A stretch of DNA of 64,000 nt from Epichloe hybrida. Taxonomy: Eukaryota; Ascomycota; Sordariomycetes; Hypocreales; Clavicipitaceae. The position numbers and the translations under genes are program-made. The number at the start of each line of letters is the position of its first letter. Positions within the stretch are counted from its first letter, which is position 1. Positions 1 to 12,391 of this stretch are shown here, one piece after another. The notes below the pieces were generated by a model. That model was not told the origin of the DNA. It did no database searches and worked only from the letters and a program-made list of their open reading frames with translations. Where the stretch lies: assembly GCA_019022495.1 (NCBI GenBank), contig JAFEKR010000003.1:3410001-3474000 (forward strand), in the 5' to 3' direction.

Positions 1-240
1 CACACGGACGATGTACTCGACGCCAAGCGCGGCTTCGTCGTATGTTCCCGAACCGGTGATATCCAGGACAATGGTACTTCTCAGTTGGACTTTGTGCGGC
101 TGGGCGGGCTGCAGGGACGCAATCTCGTCAAAACCAGCTTGGGTGCGGACAGCAGCTGGGAGGAGGAGCGCGAGCGTTTCAAAGCCAATCATACCAGTCG
201 CGCCGGTCACTTTGGAACAGAGCTTTGGCATTCGCATCAT
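1..240 (-). CDS. NAD(P)-dependent epimerase/reductase (extended SDR), 5' part only
   Basis: This is the first 80 codons of a minus-strand gene that runs off the left edge of the window. The start is ATG at 238-240; further in-frame ATGs at 235-237 and 229-231 are possible. The N terminus carries the Rossmann glycine motif TGATGMIG, followed by a stretch rich in Leu and Ala and then VLDITGSGTYDEA and GVEYIV. That order is typical of fungal dihydroflavonol-reductase-like and methylglyoxal-reductase-like extended SDRs, which reduce carbonyl substrates with NADPH in the cytosol. The substrate cannot be told. The catalytic YxxxK lies outside the window. Frame and motif order are seen; the enzyme class is from family knowledge. 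Confidence 0.75.
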   Translation of the reverse strand, partial: MMRMPKLCSKVTGATGMIGFETLALLLPAAVRTQAGFDEIASLQPAQPHKVQLRSTIVLDITGSGTYDEAALGVEYIVRV

Positions 241-3200
241 GACAAGGTGACAAGAGAGTCATTCGCGATTTCTTACCAAATGAGATCGCCTGCCATGGCT
301 GGTTGCACTGGGGATGTAGCGTCAAATACTGGAATGGAAAGAAACGTGTCGTAAGCGACAGATTTACAGGAGAGCAGAGTAACCCTTTCGCTTTGTCACC
401 ATTCGGATGGCACATGTTCAACGCGAACATGCTGAGCGGTGTGACGGGCACACTTGTTGGCTTTCGGTGCGAGGGAAAGTTCATGCGTCCTCTTCCTGCC
501 TGCCACCAGTCTTCAGTCAGTGAAAGGAGAGTCACTCGCATATGTACGCTCATGCAAAAAAGTATGGTGAGGCCCTGCATATCAGCGGCGGGTTAATGGT
601 TACGGCCATTCTTGAAAAGGGTTCGTCGACGGCTTTGCTTGGCCCATACTTGACAGACCAGGTTTCCTTGTTGGGCACAACGCAAAATGGTCAAGCTCGG
701 TCTTCGGGTACGAGCAAGACAAACCCTGACGTGGTGCCCGTAGCGCAGACTATATTAAGTCGCATGTTTTCGAAAATCAAGCCCGTTTGTTGGTTGCTGT
801 TCCGGCTTGCCAATTGCCTTCCGGGATCCTAGAATATTCAAATTGGCATGGCCGTGCTGAGAGAGAGAAACGCCCGCAGCATCCAGACCAGGCCCATGAC
901 ATGACTTAATATGTGGAAGCCGTCTGATGGTCATACCACGTGTCGAATCGGCCTGCAGCCTTGACGGGATATGACTTTTGAACCCCCGCTGCAGCGGGTG
1001 TCACGAATAATGGTGCCGCGCGGAAGCCATCGAGCGTGATGTCCGTGCCTTTGTTATAGACATCTCGGTGCTCACATTAGTTTCGCCGTAGTCTCAGCAA
1101 TCACCATGTCAAGGACGGAGCACGGCTTTCTGTCTGGACCAAATTTGGTGCTTCAGATGGTGCAATGAAACATGGTCAAAGGAACGAACGACTTGACCAA
1201 GGACCCTTCCCTCGCCATTCTGATGGAAACCAAAAGGGAAAGCACCGTAAGAAGCATTTCATACCGCTTGTGATGCTCTGAGTCAAGGCTTTTTATTTCA
1301 TATAAAATCGTTTTCGCGATAACATGACAGATTTCAAAGGTGGCCAGCCCGATTTTTGGAGTGCAAAACGGTCATGAAGGATCCCATCCATTTCATCCAC
1401 ACTGAACCGGGTGCGCTGAATCAACAACCCCTCTCGAAACGTCGGAGAAGGACAAACTGCATGCTCCGAACCCGTTCCTTCCACTTCTCTTCTAGTGTGT
1501 TCGGGCGGGTGGGGGGGCAGCACCGAGTCTTAGCTTATCTCTGTTCTTGGCGGGTCTGGCGAGAAGCGATCCCTGGATTCATTCACCAGGACTCGTCAAC
1601 TGGCCACTTGTTTGTGCGTTTCATCTAGTTTTGTTATGTACATGTTTGAGTGTACATGTCTCGCGTAGTTCTTCCTCGGGGTGCCAGGTACGGACCACGT
1701 ACACTTGGAGGCTCTGCCGCCGTTGGCTTTGGGCAGACTCCCCCCCCTTCCTTGTACTACCATGTGGAAGTTCTCGTCCTTTTGAGCGACAATTGGCGAC
1801 CGCATCACGTAGCTACAATGTACTAGGTCGATCTGGCGGGGTCAAACAACACCAGGCAGTCAATCGCCTAACTAGTATTCCGACCCTCTGAGCGTGCTAC
1901 ATATCCCGCTCCCTGCCCCCACCAAAGTATGGTTGCAACTGCATAACGTAAGAATCGCCATGGTACGTTTACTGTTTTCTCTACAAACTCTACAAAAGTA
2001 AAGAAAGAGCTAGCACGGGAGAGGAGACAAGGAAGGAGCTTGGTGTTGTAGAAAAGCGGACCAAGCAAACTCCTGTACGGAGCACGGAGTAAGCGCGGCT
2101 TTGTTTACGTCAGCCTATCACGGGAGCTTAAGGAGCTTTTGCTCCGGGAACGAACTCGCCCAGGTGAAAATCGGAGCAAGTTTTGGCTCCAGCTGAACGT
2201 AATGCATGCGGTGCATGAGTTTTGTCAAGTTGATGAAATGCTTCGCCTACGCCTTTCCCGCTGTTGTCTTCCCTTGCTGTCGTCAAAGGCGGCGCGGCGG
2301 TTGTCTCCTGGCCATCCTGGCCAGATCCTCTAGTCACGATAAATGTGCAGGGAGCATACGGCTGAATGCCCAGTGTGCGGGAAAGAGTATCTTGTCTACG
2401 TCGCATTCTGCCACCTGTTCCATCCGCCTTTGTGGTCTTGTCCCGACGGCCTAATCACTCTACGTGACGACATGCTTGACGGCCGCTGTCCTAGCCTGGT
2501 CTGCCCAAACAGTTTGCGCGGCGGTTGCCGGGTCATGTAACGCATATACGATTTTTTTTCAGAATGAAAGGCCAACGACTGAAAAACGGTCGGGAAGAGA
2601 ACGAAAAAAACAAAAAAAAAAACCAGAACGAAAACGAAAACAAAAACGAAAAAAAGGAGAAAGGAGACGGTGGCGATTCATCACACCCTGCGTGGCTCAA
2701 AGTCTCTCCGTGCTCGTCGAAACCTCCGCAATCTGTTCGACGCCAATATATTCTGGTATATCAAAGCCAAACTTCTTCGCCATGGACGGCGCGACGAAAC
2801 TGAAACGCCGGGTCAGATAAAAGTTTGTTCCGGCCAAGTTACTAGCGCAGTACGTACCGCCCGCCCACGAAGTGGCGTCCTTTGAAATACTTTACCAGTG
2901 GTTTTGGCGCTGTGAGGCTGACGAGAGCTGTAGGCATGAATGAACTTCCCAATCCCGACTCCGGGGGACCATGTTCGATATCCCACGATGACGGGGCATC
3001 GACTGACGTTACCGGGAGCTGTGTCTTCTCCAAGGCTTGAATGACGCTCGGAAATGGTTCTCTCACCTCTCCCGAAAAGCTAAACCCTACAACGCGTTAG
3101 GGAGGGAGGAGACGGGGGCGAAAGGGCGTGTACACATCACTCTGCGAATACGAACCGAATATTGCGTCGACAACGTGGTCTGTCGAGTTCAACGCCGATT

Positions 3201-4418
3201 GGAAATCATGGATAAATGGCACTTCCAAATCTTGTAGTTGTTTAGTCAGGCGCTAAAAACACGACGAGCGTCAGCAATGAGAATCCTACCATGGCTGCTT
3301 AACTGCAAAACATGCTGACCGCAGAGAAAACATCGATCCTACATGATCGCAGGACCAGTGCACTTCGCGACCCAGCATATCAGAGCGTGAGCATCGATTA
3401 GGGATAGAAGACGCAGACAGATACGTATATGTTAATTAGGTAAAAGAAGAAAAAGAAGAAGAAAAGTATCAAAACCAGAATGATGATACCGGCTTATGTT
3501 CAGTGCAGGTCCATGCGGCTCTTGGTTTTATTGTTGTCTTGGCTACGTTGCCATTGACGCACCTGGTAGAAATCATTTTTACTCCTTTTGGGGTAAAAGA
3601 TAGTAGGTTGGTATCCGTAATTGTAAAGATGCCGAGCTGCCACGAGCCCATCCCCGCCTAGGGAAAGTAAGTCTCAGCCAAATGGGTAAAAGACCAAGTC
3701 ATGACGAGGTTGATAGAACGACACACCATTATTCCCGGGACCACAAGCCACGAGTATTCTTCGCCCCTTGCTCAAGGGTTGTATCCGATACACTGATACC
3801 AATCAGACCCAATGTCTCGTCAAATCCGGCCATCCCACATTGATTTGGACATCTCACCAGCTTGCGAGATGGACAGACCAGCCAGTTCCATGAGCTGGTC
3901 GAGAGAAAATGCGCACGTGCTCATGAGCTCTTGATCAAGAGCAGCCGCAGCTTTTGCCCCCAAAGTCTGCCGCAGAGGGTACGTCAGCGTTGATAATTGG
4001 CGGCACCCTCACAGGTTCCGAGGTCCCAAGATGAGCACATCTGCCGGGAGGGGGGGGGGGGTTTCCGCCGTGATATAAAAATAATCGCACAGTACCTTGA
4101 GTGGCATGATAAACTCTGAACTCCAAACAGGTGAAAACCACCCCCTGATACGCGTGGATTTTTTTTGTAAAACGCAAAGTCCAGAACAAAGCAGATTGAT
4201 TTACTGCTGGTAACGAAAGTTCGTGTTGTCATGGCGAAAACCGCTTGGGTTTCCCAGCGGCCATCTCGACGGGGCCCCATTCGCCGGCGCGGCAAAACCC
4301 GCCGTCCGGTTCCCCCCAGAAAAAATCCACCTACAAACCAACCCAACAGATTCCCGAACCCCAACAATCCGACCCATCCATTCCATCCCAAGCTCTCGCA
4401 AAACCGAACCCTCCCATC
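241..4418. other. Intergenic stretch with no supportable gene
   Basis: About 4.2 kb of mixed composition. Open frames here are short, overlap on both strands and show no recognisable domain or codon pattern. The one compositional feature is an A-rich tract at about 2600-2665 made of aaaac/gaaaac steps, which produces spurious Lys-rich frames. A G homopolymer of more than ten bases sits near 4050-4061. The left part should include the promoter of the reductase that starts at 240. Confidence 0.5.
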
Positions 4419-4850
4419 ATGGTCGTCAAGATCCGACTCGCGCGGTTCGGCCGCCGAAACTCACCCTTCTACAACATTGTCGTCGCACACGCTCGGTAAA
4501 CCCCCCCGCGGTGTCCACGCAAAACTTCTCGCAGCCTCTCACTAACCATGCATGGGATGGAACTCTCGGGAATCTCCGCCAGAACCGCACGAAACTCCCG
4601 GCCCCTCGAGGTCCTAGGGACGTACGACCCCGTGCCCAAGCCCGACCCCTATGACAGCTCGGGGAAACTCCACAAGGACATCAAGCTGGACACGCACCGC
4701 GCCAAGTACTGGATAGGCGTGGGCGCACAGCCGACCGACACGGCGTGGCGACTGCTCTCCATGGTCGGGATACTGCCCCGGAAGAACTTTGGGCCGAAAG
4801 CCACGGAGACGAACGGGGCGGTTGAGACGAGCAGGGTTAAGATTCGGTGA
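4419..4850 (+). CDS. mrps16: Mitochondrial small-subunit ribosomal protein bS16m (Mrps16)
   Basis: Two exons, 4419-4495 and 4583-4850, encode 114 residues. The 87-nt intron (4496-4582) begins gtaaac, has a ctaac branch site and ends ccag, and joining keeps the frame. The N terminus (MVVKIRLARFGRRNSPFYN) and the segment across the junction (VVAHARTARNSRPLEVLGTY) are the hallmark of S16, followed by a DxxRAKYWIGVGAQPT-like stretch that positions the protein in the small-subunit body. The protein acts in mitochondrial translation and helps assemble the 5' domain of the small rRNA. Its length matches fungal S16. The downstream transporter is convergent. A G run of eight and several (TA)n tracts lie in the 3' region. 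Confidence 0.95.
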
Positions 4851-5521
4851 GGGCGGGCAGGCGACGGGATCAATTGGTTGACGGCCGAGGGCTTTTTTTT
4901 GGGGGGGGCAAATAAGGAGCTTTTATGCGGTTCAGTAGGCGACTATGATATAGGTTTTTTTATATTTCCCGCATTCGAGGCGTTTTTTTGGTATAAAATG
5001 TACCGTTGTATATATATATGTTGTTTTTCAATGGAAAACTTCAGAAACGAGGTTGGGCAGAGGAAACAACATGCCGTAATATAGCTGGATTACATGACCG
5101 TTCAAAGAGCCAGTACTGGAAATGGTGAGACTTCAAGTGGGAGCTACATATATATATGTATATCCGTGTGTAGAGAGAAGCATGTCAAAACGAATCCCCA
5201 ATTTCTATTGACGGCCACGAGTACAAAATGAAAAGCCGCTAATGTGATGCCTATGGGGTGTCAGGCTCTCTCTAAAATTGCTTGGCATGTACCCAAAAAG
5301 AAAGCTGAAATACAGCATATGCCAACAACCTGTTGTAGGCTGTAGCTGGAAGCGGCGACGGAAGAGCGAGACACATCCTGCTGCCACCGAGTAAAGACCC
5401 AAACTCCGCTGGTACTCTAAGTCATCTGTGCACATGCTTGTTAGTACGAAACATGAGAAAAATAAAGTAAACGAACTGCCACATTGACCCTCGCCACGTA
5501 GCCCAAACGCCCAGTCGTTGC

Positions 5522-7353
5522 TTAATGTGATGCTGCGAAGAAAATGTTCATCGTCAAACAGACAACCATGACAACCATGCCATAAACAGACAATACGAGC
5601 GCTAGTTTTCTGACCAGGCCGTGATCTAGGTGCTCCAGGTCCCATCTCCATTTTCTGCGCCATCGCCATGGACCTCGATTCGCTGCGTTGGACGAGCTTT
5701 CCGCGAGCGGAGCCGATTCTTCGATGTCGGATATTCCAGATTCTTCCATATCGTCGTCTTCCTTCATGAGTCGCTGGTGGTATGGGCTTTCTGGGTCGCT
5801 GATCTTATAATAGAACAGCCCAGGCAAAATGAAGCTGATGGATGTCGATCCTGTGCTGCCCACGAAGGCCAGGACGCGATCCAAGCTGCTCACAGACAGG
5901 GCAGTGAAATATGCCAACGTCAAGATGACAGTCGTGAGAAGTGCGAATCGAGTGTCAGACATTGGCGCTGTGTTACCATGGTCGCCCCGCGCTGCAGACG
6001 AGTTCATCAAGGCGGGTTCGTTGCGGCCATTGTTTGATAGAGACCGATTGGGTCGCCATTGCAGGACGGCATCTAATGATGCGCGACAAGGATGGACCTG
6101 AAGCGGAATGGAAAACAGAACCAGTATGACGATAGCAGCCTTGCCAATGGTGGATGCAACGCCGGTGGGATCTGGATAGTTGTGAGATGTACGGCCCCGG
6201 CTGGTGAAAGCGGATGGTGAGAAAACTTACACATCAAGACAATATTTCCGACAATATCATTTCCAAAGGTGACGTAACCGGTAATGGCGACCAAAATATA
6301 AATAGTAGCCGCCGAGCCAATGCTGAACATCACCACTCGAACCATACTCAATGGCGAGTTGTTTCTGATCTCATTCACAATGGAGAACATCTAATACAGA
6401 GAGGCTGCGTCAGCAATAAAGACAAACCGAAACGGACGCGCGCGCACACACACAAACGGCTTGAAACTGACATTCTGGTGGCATGTATAGGCAAACACCA
6501 CAATTGGCAACGCGCTCAATGTTTCTACTGCGCCGGCCCACTTGATGACGCGAATATTGTCAGGCTCGGCGTGAGGATCGACCGCGAAATGATATACGAC
6601 GAGCACAATTAGATAGCCTATCGACACCAAGGCGACAAGACTAGTATACTTGAGCGAATCAAGTCGTCGAAGAAAGCTGAGCGGAATAACCAAAAGCATG
6701 AAGGCCGTAATCCAGAAATGTCGGTCGACCAAGTAAGGCATGTGGTCCGCTCGGCTGTTGAATCCCAGCATCACACCGGGCATGAGATCTCCAATGATTA
6801 TCATGTAAGAAACGCCAACTCCAAAGCACTTGATGGCAATGGCAGCGTCGAAAATCACCGAAGCTTGCGAGTAAGTTATTTGCGACAGGGCGAAGAAGGA
6901 CGCGGTTCCGCGGTCGAGGTAGCGAGCGCATTTGGACTGGAGGTAGAGACCAAAAGCAGCTGTTAAGCCAGACCACATCACCAGTAAAACACCTAGCATG
7001 ATTCCCATATGCGACAAGACAGATGGCATTGCTAGCGTACCGGCACCAACAACTTCAACATGTCAGCTTCGCTGTCAGATGATCAAATGATCCAGGTAGG
7101 GGGAGGGGGTTTCGAACTTGTGTTGAGCAGGTTGACAATGCTGCTAATCGTAGAGGCTTGGCCGCCATGGCCGACATCTTTACCGCCACGGCGTCGTATT
7201 CTACCGACATTGGTGTCAGTTGAGATGCCACATCTGGCAGATTTGAATCCCATCCTAGGCGAACTGCAATCGCGACACGTCGTACCTTGGCATATTACCG
7301 CTGCGAGACCTGCCAGACGAATTGCCATCCGAAATGGTCGAGTAGTTGGTCAT
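5522..7353 (-). CDS. Vacuolar amino acid transporter, Avt5/Avt6/Avt7-like (AAAP family)
   Basis: Five exons read on the minus strand: 7286-7353, 7118-7233, 6472-7052, 6231-6390 and 5522-6171. Introns are 52, 65, 81 and 59 nt with GT-AG ends, and the total is 1575 nt (524 residues). The hydrophilic N terminus leads into the family signature NLLNTIVGAGTLAMPSVL across intron 2. About eleven membrane segments follow, including DLMPGVMLGF, TLSALPIVVFAYTCHQN and IYILVAITGYVTFGN. A long acidic, Ser-rich loop precedes the last helices. AAAP transporters of this type exchange neutral or basic amino acids for protons across the vacuolar membrane. The substrate is not determinable. The start at 7353 is chosen because the donor at 7285 keeps one frame throughout; a different donor at 7298 gives a frame clash (see rejected items). 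The gene diverges from RO10. Confidence 0.9.
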
Positions 7354-7940
7354 ATCAGGCTCTTTCTCGAACAGCAACCCCGGCACCAGGGTGCCGCGCG
7401 CGTTGTGTTGTCGTTTGAAGAAGAAAAATCCGGCGTTAGTTGCCGCGGGTTCGCCCCAACACCGTCCCGAGCCGCAGACGGATGGGAGAAGGCAACTCGC
7501 AACCGCGCCAAGTGGCAGATCTGAGATGGATGGCAGCTTTGCTCGCCTCTTATAAGTACCAAACGAGTGAAGACAGTCCGACAGCGGCGGACCGGAGGAT
7601 ACGGAGGGTATCGCGGCAGCGGTCGAGAGATTAGCGCGGCCAACAGCTCGTATTGTCATGGGTTGCACAAGGTTCTGAAACGTCTTGAGGTCTTGAGGAA
7701 TTGACGTGACGTCCCGTGGTATTATTATTGCGGCGGCACCAATTCGTGCTCAGTGCTTACAGCTGCGCCACCACCCCCGGAAACGTGACCCGGTGCCAGC
7801 CGCAGCCAATCAGATGGTCGAGCTGTCGGGCTTCGAGCTTCGAGCTTCGAGCTCCGAGCTTCGAGCTTGCCATGTTATCATTCGACAAGTTACTGCTATC
7901 AAGTGGCAAGCCTCGACAAGAAGCCCACCGTCACGTCAAC
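7354..7940. promoter_or_regulatory. Shared divergent promoter of the Avt-like transporter and RO10
   Basis: This 587-bp interval separates two start codons pointing away from each other. It holds a CCAAT box at 7806-7810 and, immediately after it, five near-perfect copies of the heptamer cttcgag at about 7831-7868, one with a single change. Nothing else is recognisable. Regulatory function is inferred from position only. Confidence 0.5.
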
Positions 7941-8618
7941 ATGGACAATCCTCTAGACCAGACGACGCTGGCAACAATCTCCCTTCTCGAGTCGCGACTA
8001 CTCCGCATCGAACAAGTTCTCCATGGCCAAACAGTCTTCCATCCCGCAGCGCAGCCCGACTCTGCGATGCAACGAATGAGAAATCTCGAGAGACGCTTCT
8101 CCATGATGGCTTCTCACATTCGTGTGTATGGAAAACTCTTGAAAATCTGTACGCGTTGCTTCATCTCCGTGCCTCGAGCTCAGCAGCAGCAGATGCTAAC
8201 CCTACCTACATCAGACAGTTCAAATCCCGACCTTTTCCGCGCACCGAACGCCTCCGAGCCGCCCTCACAGCTGTCAGTGGACGCGATTCAGTCCATCGTA
8301 CTAGCATCGGCATCTGCCTTTCCCGCGATCCTCTCCGCTCTCACAGCCATACAGGATAGTCCCATTCCCGACCCTTCAGAGAGCGCGTCCCTGATCAGTT
8401 TGACCGAAAGGATGAAGGCCATCGAAACGACTCAACTAGCTCAATCATCCGAGGTGGCGGAGCTCAGGCAAAGGAGCGAGGCGGTCATGCTGGCATGGTA
8501 CCAGCGTGCCATACTGGCCAACTCGCAATCACTGGCAGACATTGAAAGCAGGGCACAGGGCGTCGAGAGAAAAGTCCGGAGGAGAGAGGTGGCGCTTGAA
8601 GAAGAGAAGCAAATATGA
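7941..8618 (+). CDS. ro-10: Nuclear distribution protein RO10 (dynactin p24-like subunit)
   Basis: Two exons (7941-8148, 8215-8618) encode 203 residues. The 66-nt intron starts gtacgc, has a gctaac branch site and ends tcag; joining gives LLKIYSSNPDLF. The protein starts MDNPLDQTTLATISLLESRL and is predicted to be largely helical, with a C-terminal coiled coil rich in Glu, Arg and Gln ending VERKVRRREVALEEEKQI. This matches the Neurospora RO10/dynactin p24 family, which belongs to the shoulder/arm of dynactin and is required for dynein-driven nuclear movement in hyphae. An upstream in-frame extension exists but runs through the heptamer repeat and the CCAAT box, so the ATG at 7941 is preferred. 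Confidence 0.88.
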   Translation: MDNPLDQTTLATISLLESRLLRIEQVLHGQTVFHPAAQPDSAMQRMRNLERRFSMMASHIRVYGKLLKICTRCFISVPRAQQQQMLTLPTSDSSNPDLFRAPNASEPPSQLSVDAIQSIVLASASAFPAILSALTAIQDSPIPDPSESASLISLTERMKAIETTQLAQSSEVAELRQRSEAVMLAWYQRAILANSQSLADIESRAQGVERKVRRREVALEEEKQI

Positions 8619-11062
8619 AGCACAATATTCATGGTGATGCTTACGCCGTCAGCAGGCCCATCAGTCCTTTGCGCTGTCATGGGAGGCCTGCAGCCCAGGT
8701 CTTTGGAGTTTTTTGGTGGATGGAGCCTCTATTCATCTGTATTAGAACATGACATGATACCCTTGCATACTGGAATGAAGCCTTGTACAACAATTACATC
8801 AGCACGAAAGAATTACCCAGGTGGCAGAACTCGGCACAGTTTCACAGCCGCACCACCGAAAGCAAAAGATGGTTCGGATGATGCGTGGATCTTTCTTCAA
8901 ACAGTGCAGCACGTCTAGATGATTCGATGGGATCGTCAGTGTGGTGAGTATTGCAAGCTTCTGCGACGCGACATCTGGCAAACAGATGTACGAATCTGGT
9001 CGCTTCGCTACAACGTACAGACAAGACCAATTCAACGACAACACGCCTACCTCGCTGTACTGTACTGATTGGAGTTTATCATGGCTCTGGAAAGCGCCGG
9101 CTGATCCCTTGGACATGTCAGATAGTCCAAGTCAGCCGTAGCGGAGTAGGACACTGGGATGCGCTCCAGACATCAGGCAGGAACCCTTCTTTGATCACAC
9201 CCTCCTCGATGTTAGAAGTGTTTGCTGAAAATGTGTACAAAAATAAAGGGCAAAGAAGTGGGATAAATCGATCTTTAGATAGATATTGTTAGGATTGGTG
9301 CGGTTCTATCTGGAAGACGATTGAGTTATGTCAAATCGGCGTTGTCTCTCGTCTTGAGTGAGTTTACTTCCAGCCGTCAAGCCAAGATGGTCATCGGTTC
9401 CGTCATTTCATGAAGCAGATCAATCATAGAAACCTTGGGTCACTCTGACGCACTCCAGAGATGGCAATTCGAGCAAAAGAACTTGGCGGTAGACTTCCAT
9501 ACCGGCCGAGAGATGGAAGGCAAGTTGTGTGACGAAGGGGCAGACGTGGGTGCGCGTGTTTCAGGCAGCCGCGTTGGAAGACTGTGTGCAACTCTAATCG
9601 AAGCCGAATGAAGTCAGGAACCGTCATGGATAAAGGAACAAACAAAAGAACTGACAAGTTGCTCTCACCTCCCCCTGCCGTCACGCCCTGTTCCCAGCCA
9701 ACATGCCAGGGCGGCGCGATAAACATGATTCTCCTCCCCGGTTTGAGTTGCAAGAGTTGCAAGCACGACTCACCGAGGCTTCCCCTCTCCGGAAGCACGG
9801 CTGATTCCCGTCCCGTGTACTCAAAAAAGTGGTTCAGCATGGAATTCATACTCCCAACAACAAGTGTTACATTCCGAGACTTGGCGACCTGCATCAGAGG
9901 CGGGGGGTCACATGGCCTCTCATGCCAGTCGCGGCAAGATTCAGGACGGGAAACATTGTCCATGTTGATCGCGTCGAGTAGTTGCCTGCATCGTCACATT
10001 GTGTGACAACGATCCCCGCTGCATGGCGGGTTTGTAGCCAGGTCGTGCGATAAATATGGGACTATAGACGCGCGTATGTACGAGAAAATGTTTGTTCGAT
10101 TAATAATAACTTGAGCTGTTCGGTGGTTTGCTGATACCTGGATCGCTTGCTTCAACTGCTGTACATATATATTTCTTGGACTTGGCGTTCTACCCACCTC
10201 CGCAAATAGCGCAACTGCATGTCCATGGGCTAATAGAACAAGGCGACCAATACCAATCAATGGTATCTTGACAAGGTTCGTGACTTCAGCAGTCGTTTTC
10301 TGCGCTGAAGTGGACAAGGTTCCTCATACCCCTGGTCCCTGGTATCCCGTCTGGGTTCGTCCGCATTCACGCCTGAGTGATTGCCATTCACAGCTGAATT
10401 GGAGGGAGGGGAGCATTCAGTGCAAAAGAAGCAGGTGATATTATGTGTGGCATATTGTATGCAGACCTCGGATTTCTATCACGCTAGGCAACAATAACCA
10501 ACCAACAGGCCCAATCCTTGTCACCAAATCACGGCAACATAGGTTTGCGCTCCTCAATTGAACATTCTGCTCTTGTCGTATTGACTCAAAGACCGACCAG
10601 GCCTCGGGGAAGTTGCATCTGTTGCCTACCAATGTTGCTGTCCAGACGGCGATAAAATTGAGCCAATGCGATCTAGCAACTACACCTTACCATCACCAAC
10701 AAGGTACAAAGTCAGACTTGCTGCCTAGACCACGACGCAAAATAAACCAGACATTTAGCAATGCAGAGCTTGGTTCACGACATCGGTGCATGCAGCCCCT
10801 GAAAGATACACGAGTGCAATGTGGAATGCTGCCAAATCGCAACAATTCTGGGCAATGGGCGGACTTGTTGATACTGTGGCCTAAATGATGTCCTTTCTTT
10901 TTCAACACTTCTTGTTACTTAGGAAAGACTGCTAAGTTGTATGTATTCATGTCCAAGTCTGACCTCCTTTGTTTGTGAATTTCAAGGTAAAACCCACCGT
11001 GTGAAAGCCAGGCATTCCTTGTAGAACTAACGAAACGAACCAACTCTTGCTAATTGACGGAA
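8619..11062. other. Intergenic stretch with no confidently identified gene
   Basis: About 2.4 kb. The longest frame is a minus-strand ORF at 9424-9963 (179 codons), which could be spliced (donor gtgaga near 9660, acceptor after a cctgac branch). It contains RNVTLVVGSMNSMLNHFFEY and GRRIMFIAPPWHVGWEQG, which read like protein but match no family I recognise. A second minus-strand frame at 9994-10317 is equally unassigned. I do not assert either as a gene. The rest shows nothing distinctive. Confidence 0.35.
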
Positions 11063-12391
11063 TCATGAATACTTGCTCAAGATGGCTTCAACAACCCGAA
11101 TATTTTCCTGCCAGAATGCCTGCGCTTCGTTTTCTGGGAGGTCCGTCGGCCGCCACTCAGGCTTCAGAAACAACCCAAACTTAAACCATTCCAAGAATAC
11201 TTGAGTAGACTCGCTCTCCAACCATGACTTCCATTTGGGAATCGTATCCCAGAATGCCTCCCGAAGTTCACTCGCGCAGTCATACTCTGGCCCAAACCCG
11301 TTCGCGGCCGACTTGCGAAAAAAACATTTCAATGACTCGATAAAGTGAGGCAAATGGTGCACTCGCCACGAATTCCCAGTCAATAATGGACTCTATGTCA
11401 ATACGTGTATCACTGGACACGATAATATTGTGGGGGCCCAATGGGTGTCAGAGTGCATGGCAACGATGGGGACCTTTTCGACAATAGCCGGAATGTTGGA
11501 TATGCGGGTGTTGACAAAGTATCTGATAGGCTCAAGGTACTTCTCCTTATACTCTTCGATTCCTTGCTGCTTCTCGAGAGCGACAAGCGATGACCTGATA
11601 TATGCTTGGAGGTACTCCCGCACGGAAGAAAACGGATCGCCGAGACTGTAGTGTCGATCTGGTCCAACGCTGAGAACAACCTCCCCATTGATGTCGGTGG
11701 CGATGAGCTCGCCGATAAGACGAGGCTCTGGTATTCGTATGCTCCAGCAGGCCTCAAATGCAAGGGCTATTTTTCGTACAAAACGGAGTTTCTCATCGTG
11801 AGGTAGCCCAGGGTACGTCATCGAAGCTATCAGGCCTGGTTTGAACAGCGTTATCTGCCTTCCTACGCCCGTGACATCCTGTCGCCTCCTTTCTCCTGGT
11901 ATTGGATACACGGGTGGCACTGGTAGGATGTGAGAGTCGGCTGTCTTGGAAATCAAGCCCATCAGCGAGTCCATAGACGCCACGTTACCATGATGGCGAA
12001 GCTGGACCACATAGGCGATATCCGGACTCTCTTGGACCGTGACTTTGTAGGAGACGCTGAGTGCACCATCTGTAAAATCTAGTCGACGAAGCTAGGTGAC
12101 GACCTGTGGCTGATAGAATTGCCTCTGACAGCTCTGTTTCCGAAAGTGCGATGGGTTCTGGGGGCAAGATTGTCCTTGTCCGCCTATTGATCTTCACCAA
12201 GTACCGATCGAGAGGCATAGGTGGTCCGTCGATATCCTCCAAGGCCGCCCCCACCAAGAAAATGTTGTAGGCGTCGATTCAACCAGCGCGTAACCCACAC
12301 CTTTTCCCTTTGGAGACCCGAGAGCGCCAGAAAAGATAAAACCTAAAAGTGCCGAAATGGCTTCGTCCTGGGTCATGAGCTCCTCGAACAT
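11063..12391 (-). pseudogene. Broken APH/choline-kinase-like phosphotransferase
   Basis: Read on the minus strand, successive pieces of an aminoglycoside-phosphotransferase-fold protein lie in order but in different frames. They are an N-terminal piece (MFEELMTQDEAISALLGF), then NIFLVGAALEDIDGPPMPLD, then DFTDGALSVSYKVTV leading to VVQLRHHGNVASMDSLMG, then the catalytic-loop neighbourhood VAMHSDTH, then the C-terminal FGPEYDCASELREAFW to SKYS. Frame changes fall near 12270, 12080, 11430 and 11330. The one near 11430 looks like a missing G beside GGGCCCCC, and the one near 11330 like an extra T in a run of seven. No GT-AG introns explain them. This fungal family is large, lineage-specific and of mostly unknown substrate. 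Either the gene is dead or the assembly carries uncorrected homopolymer errors. Confidence 0.75.

Noticed and set aside
2464..2820. Lys/Arg-rich ORFs near 2.5-2.8 kb
   Set aside because: Produced by an A-rich low-complexity tract; two frames give equally long products and neither has a domain.
7118..7353. A frameshift in the N terminus of the Avt-like transporter
   Set aside because: It appears only if intron 1 is given the donor at 7298. Using the donor at 7285 (aag before gtacga) keeps a single open frame and a total length divisible by three, so no lesion is needed.
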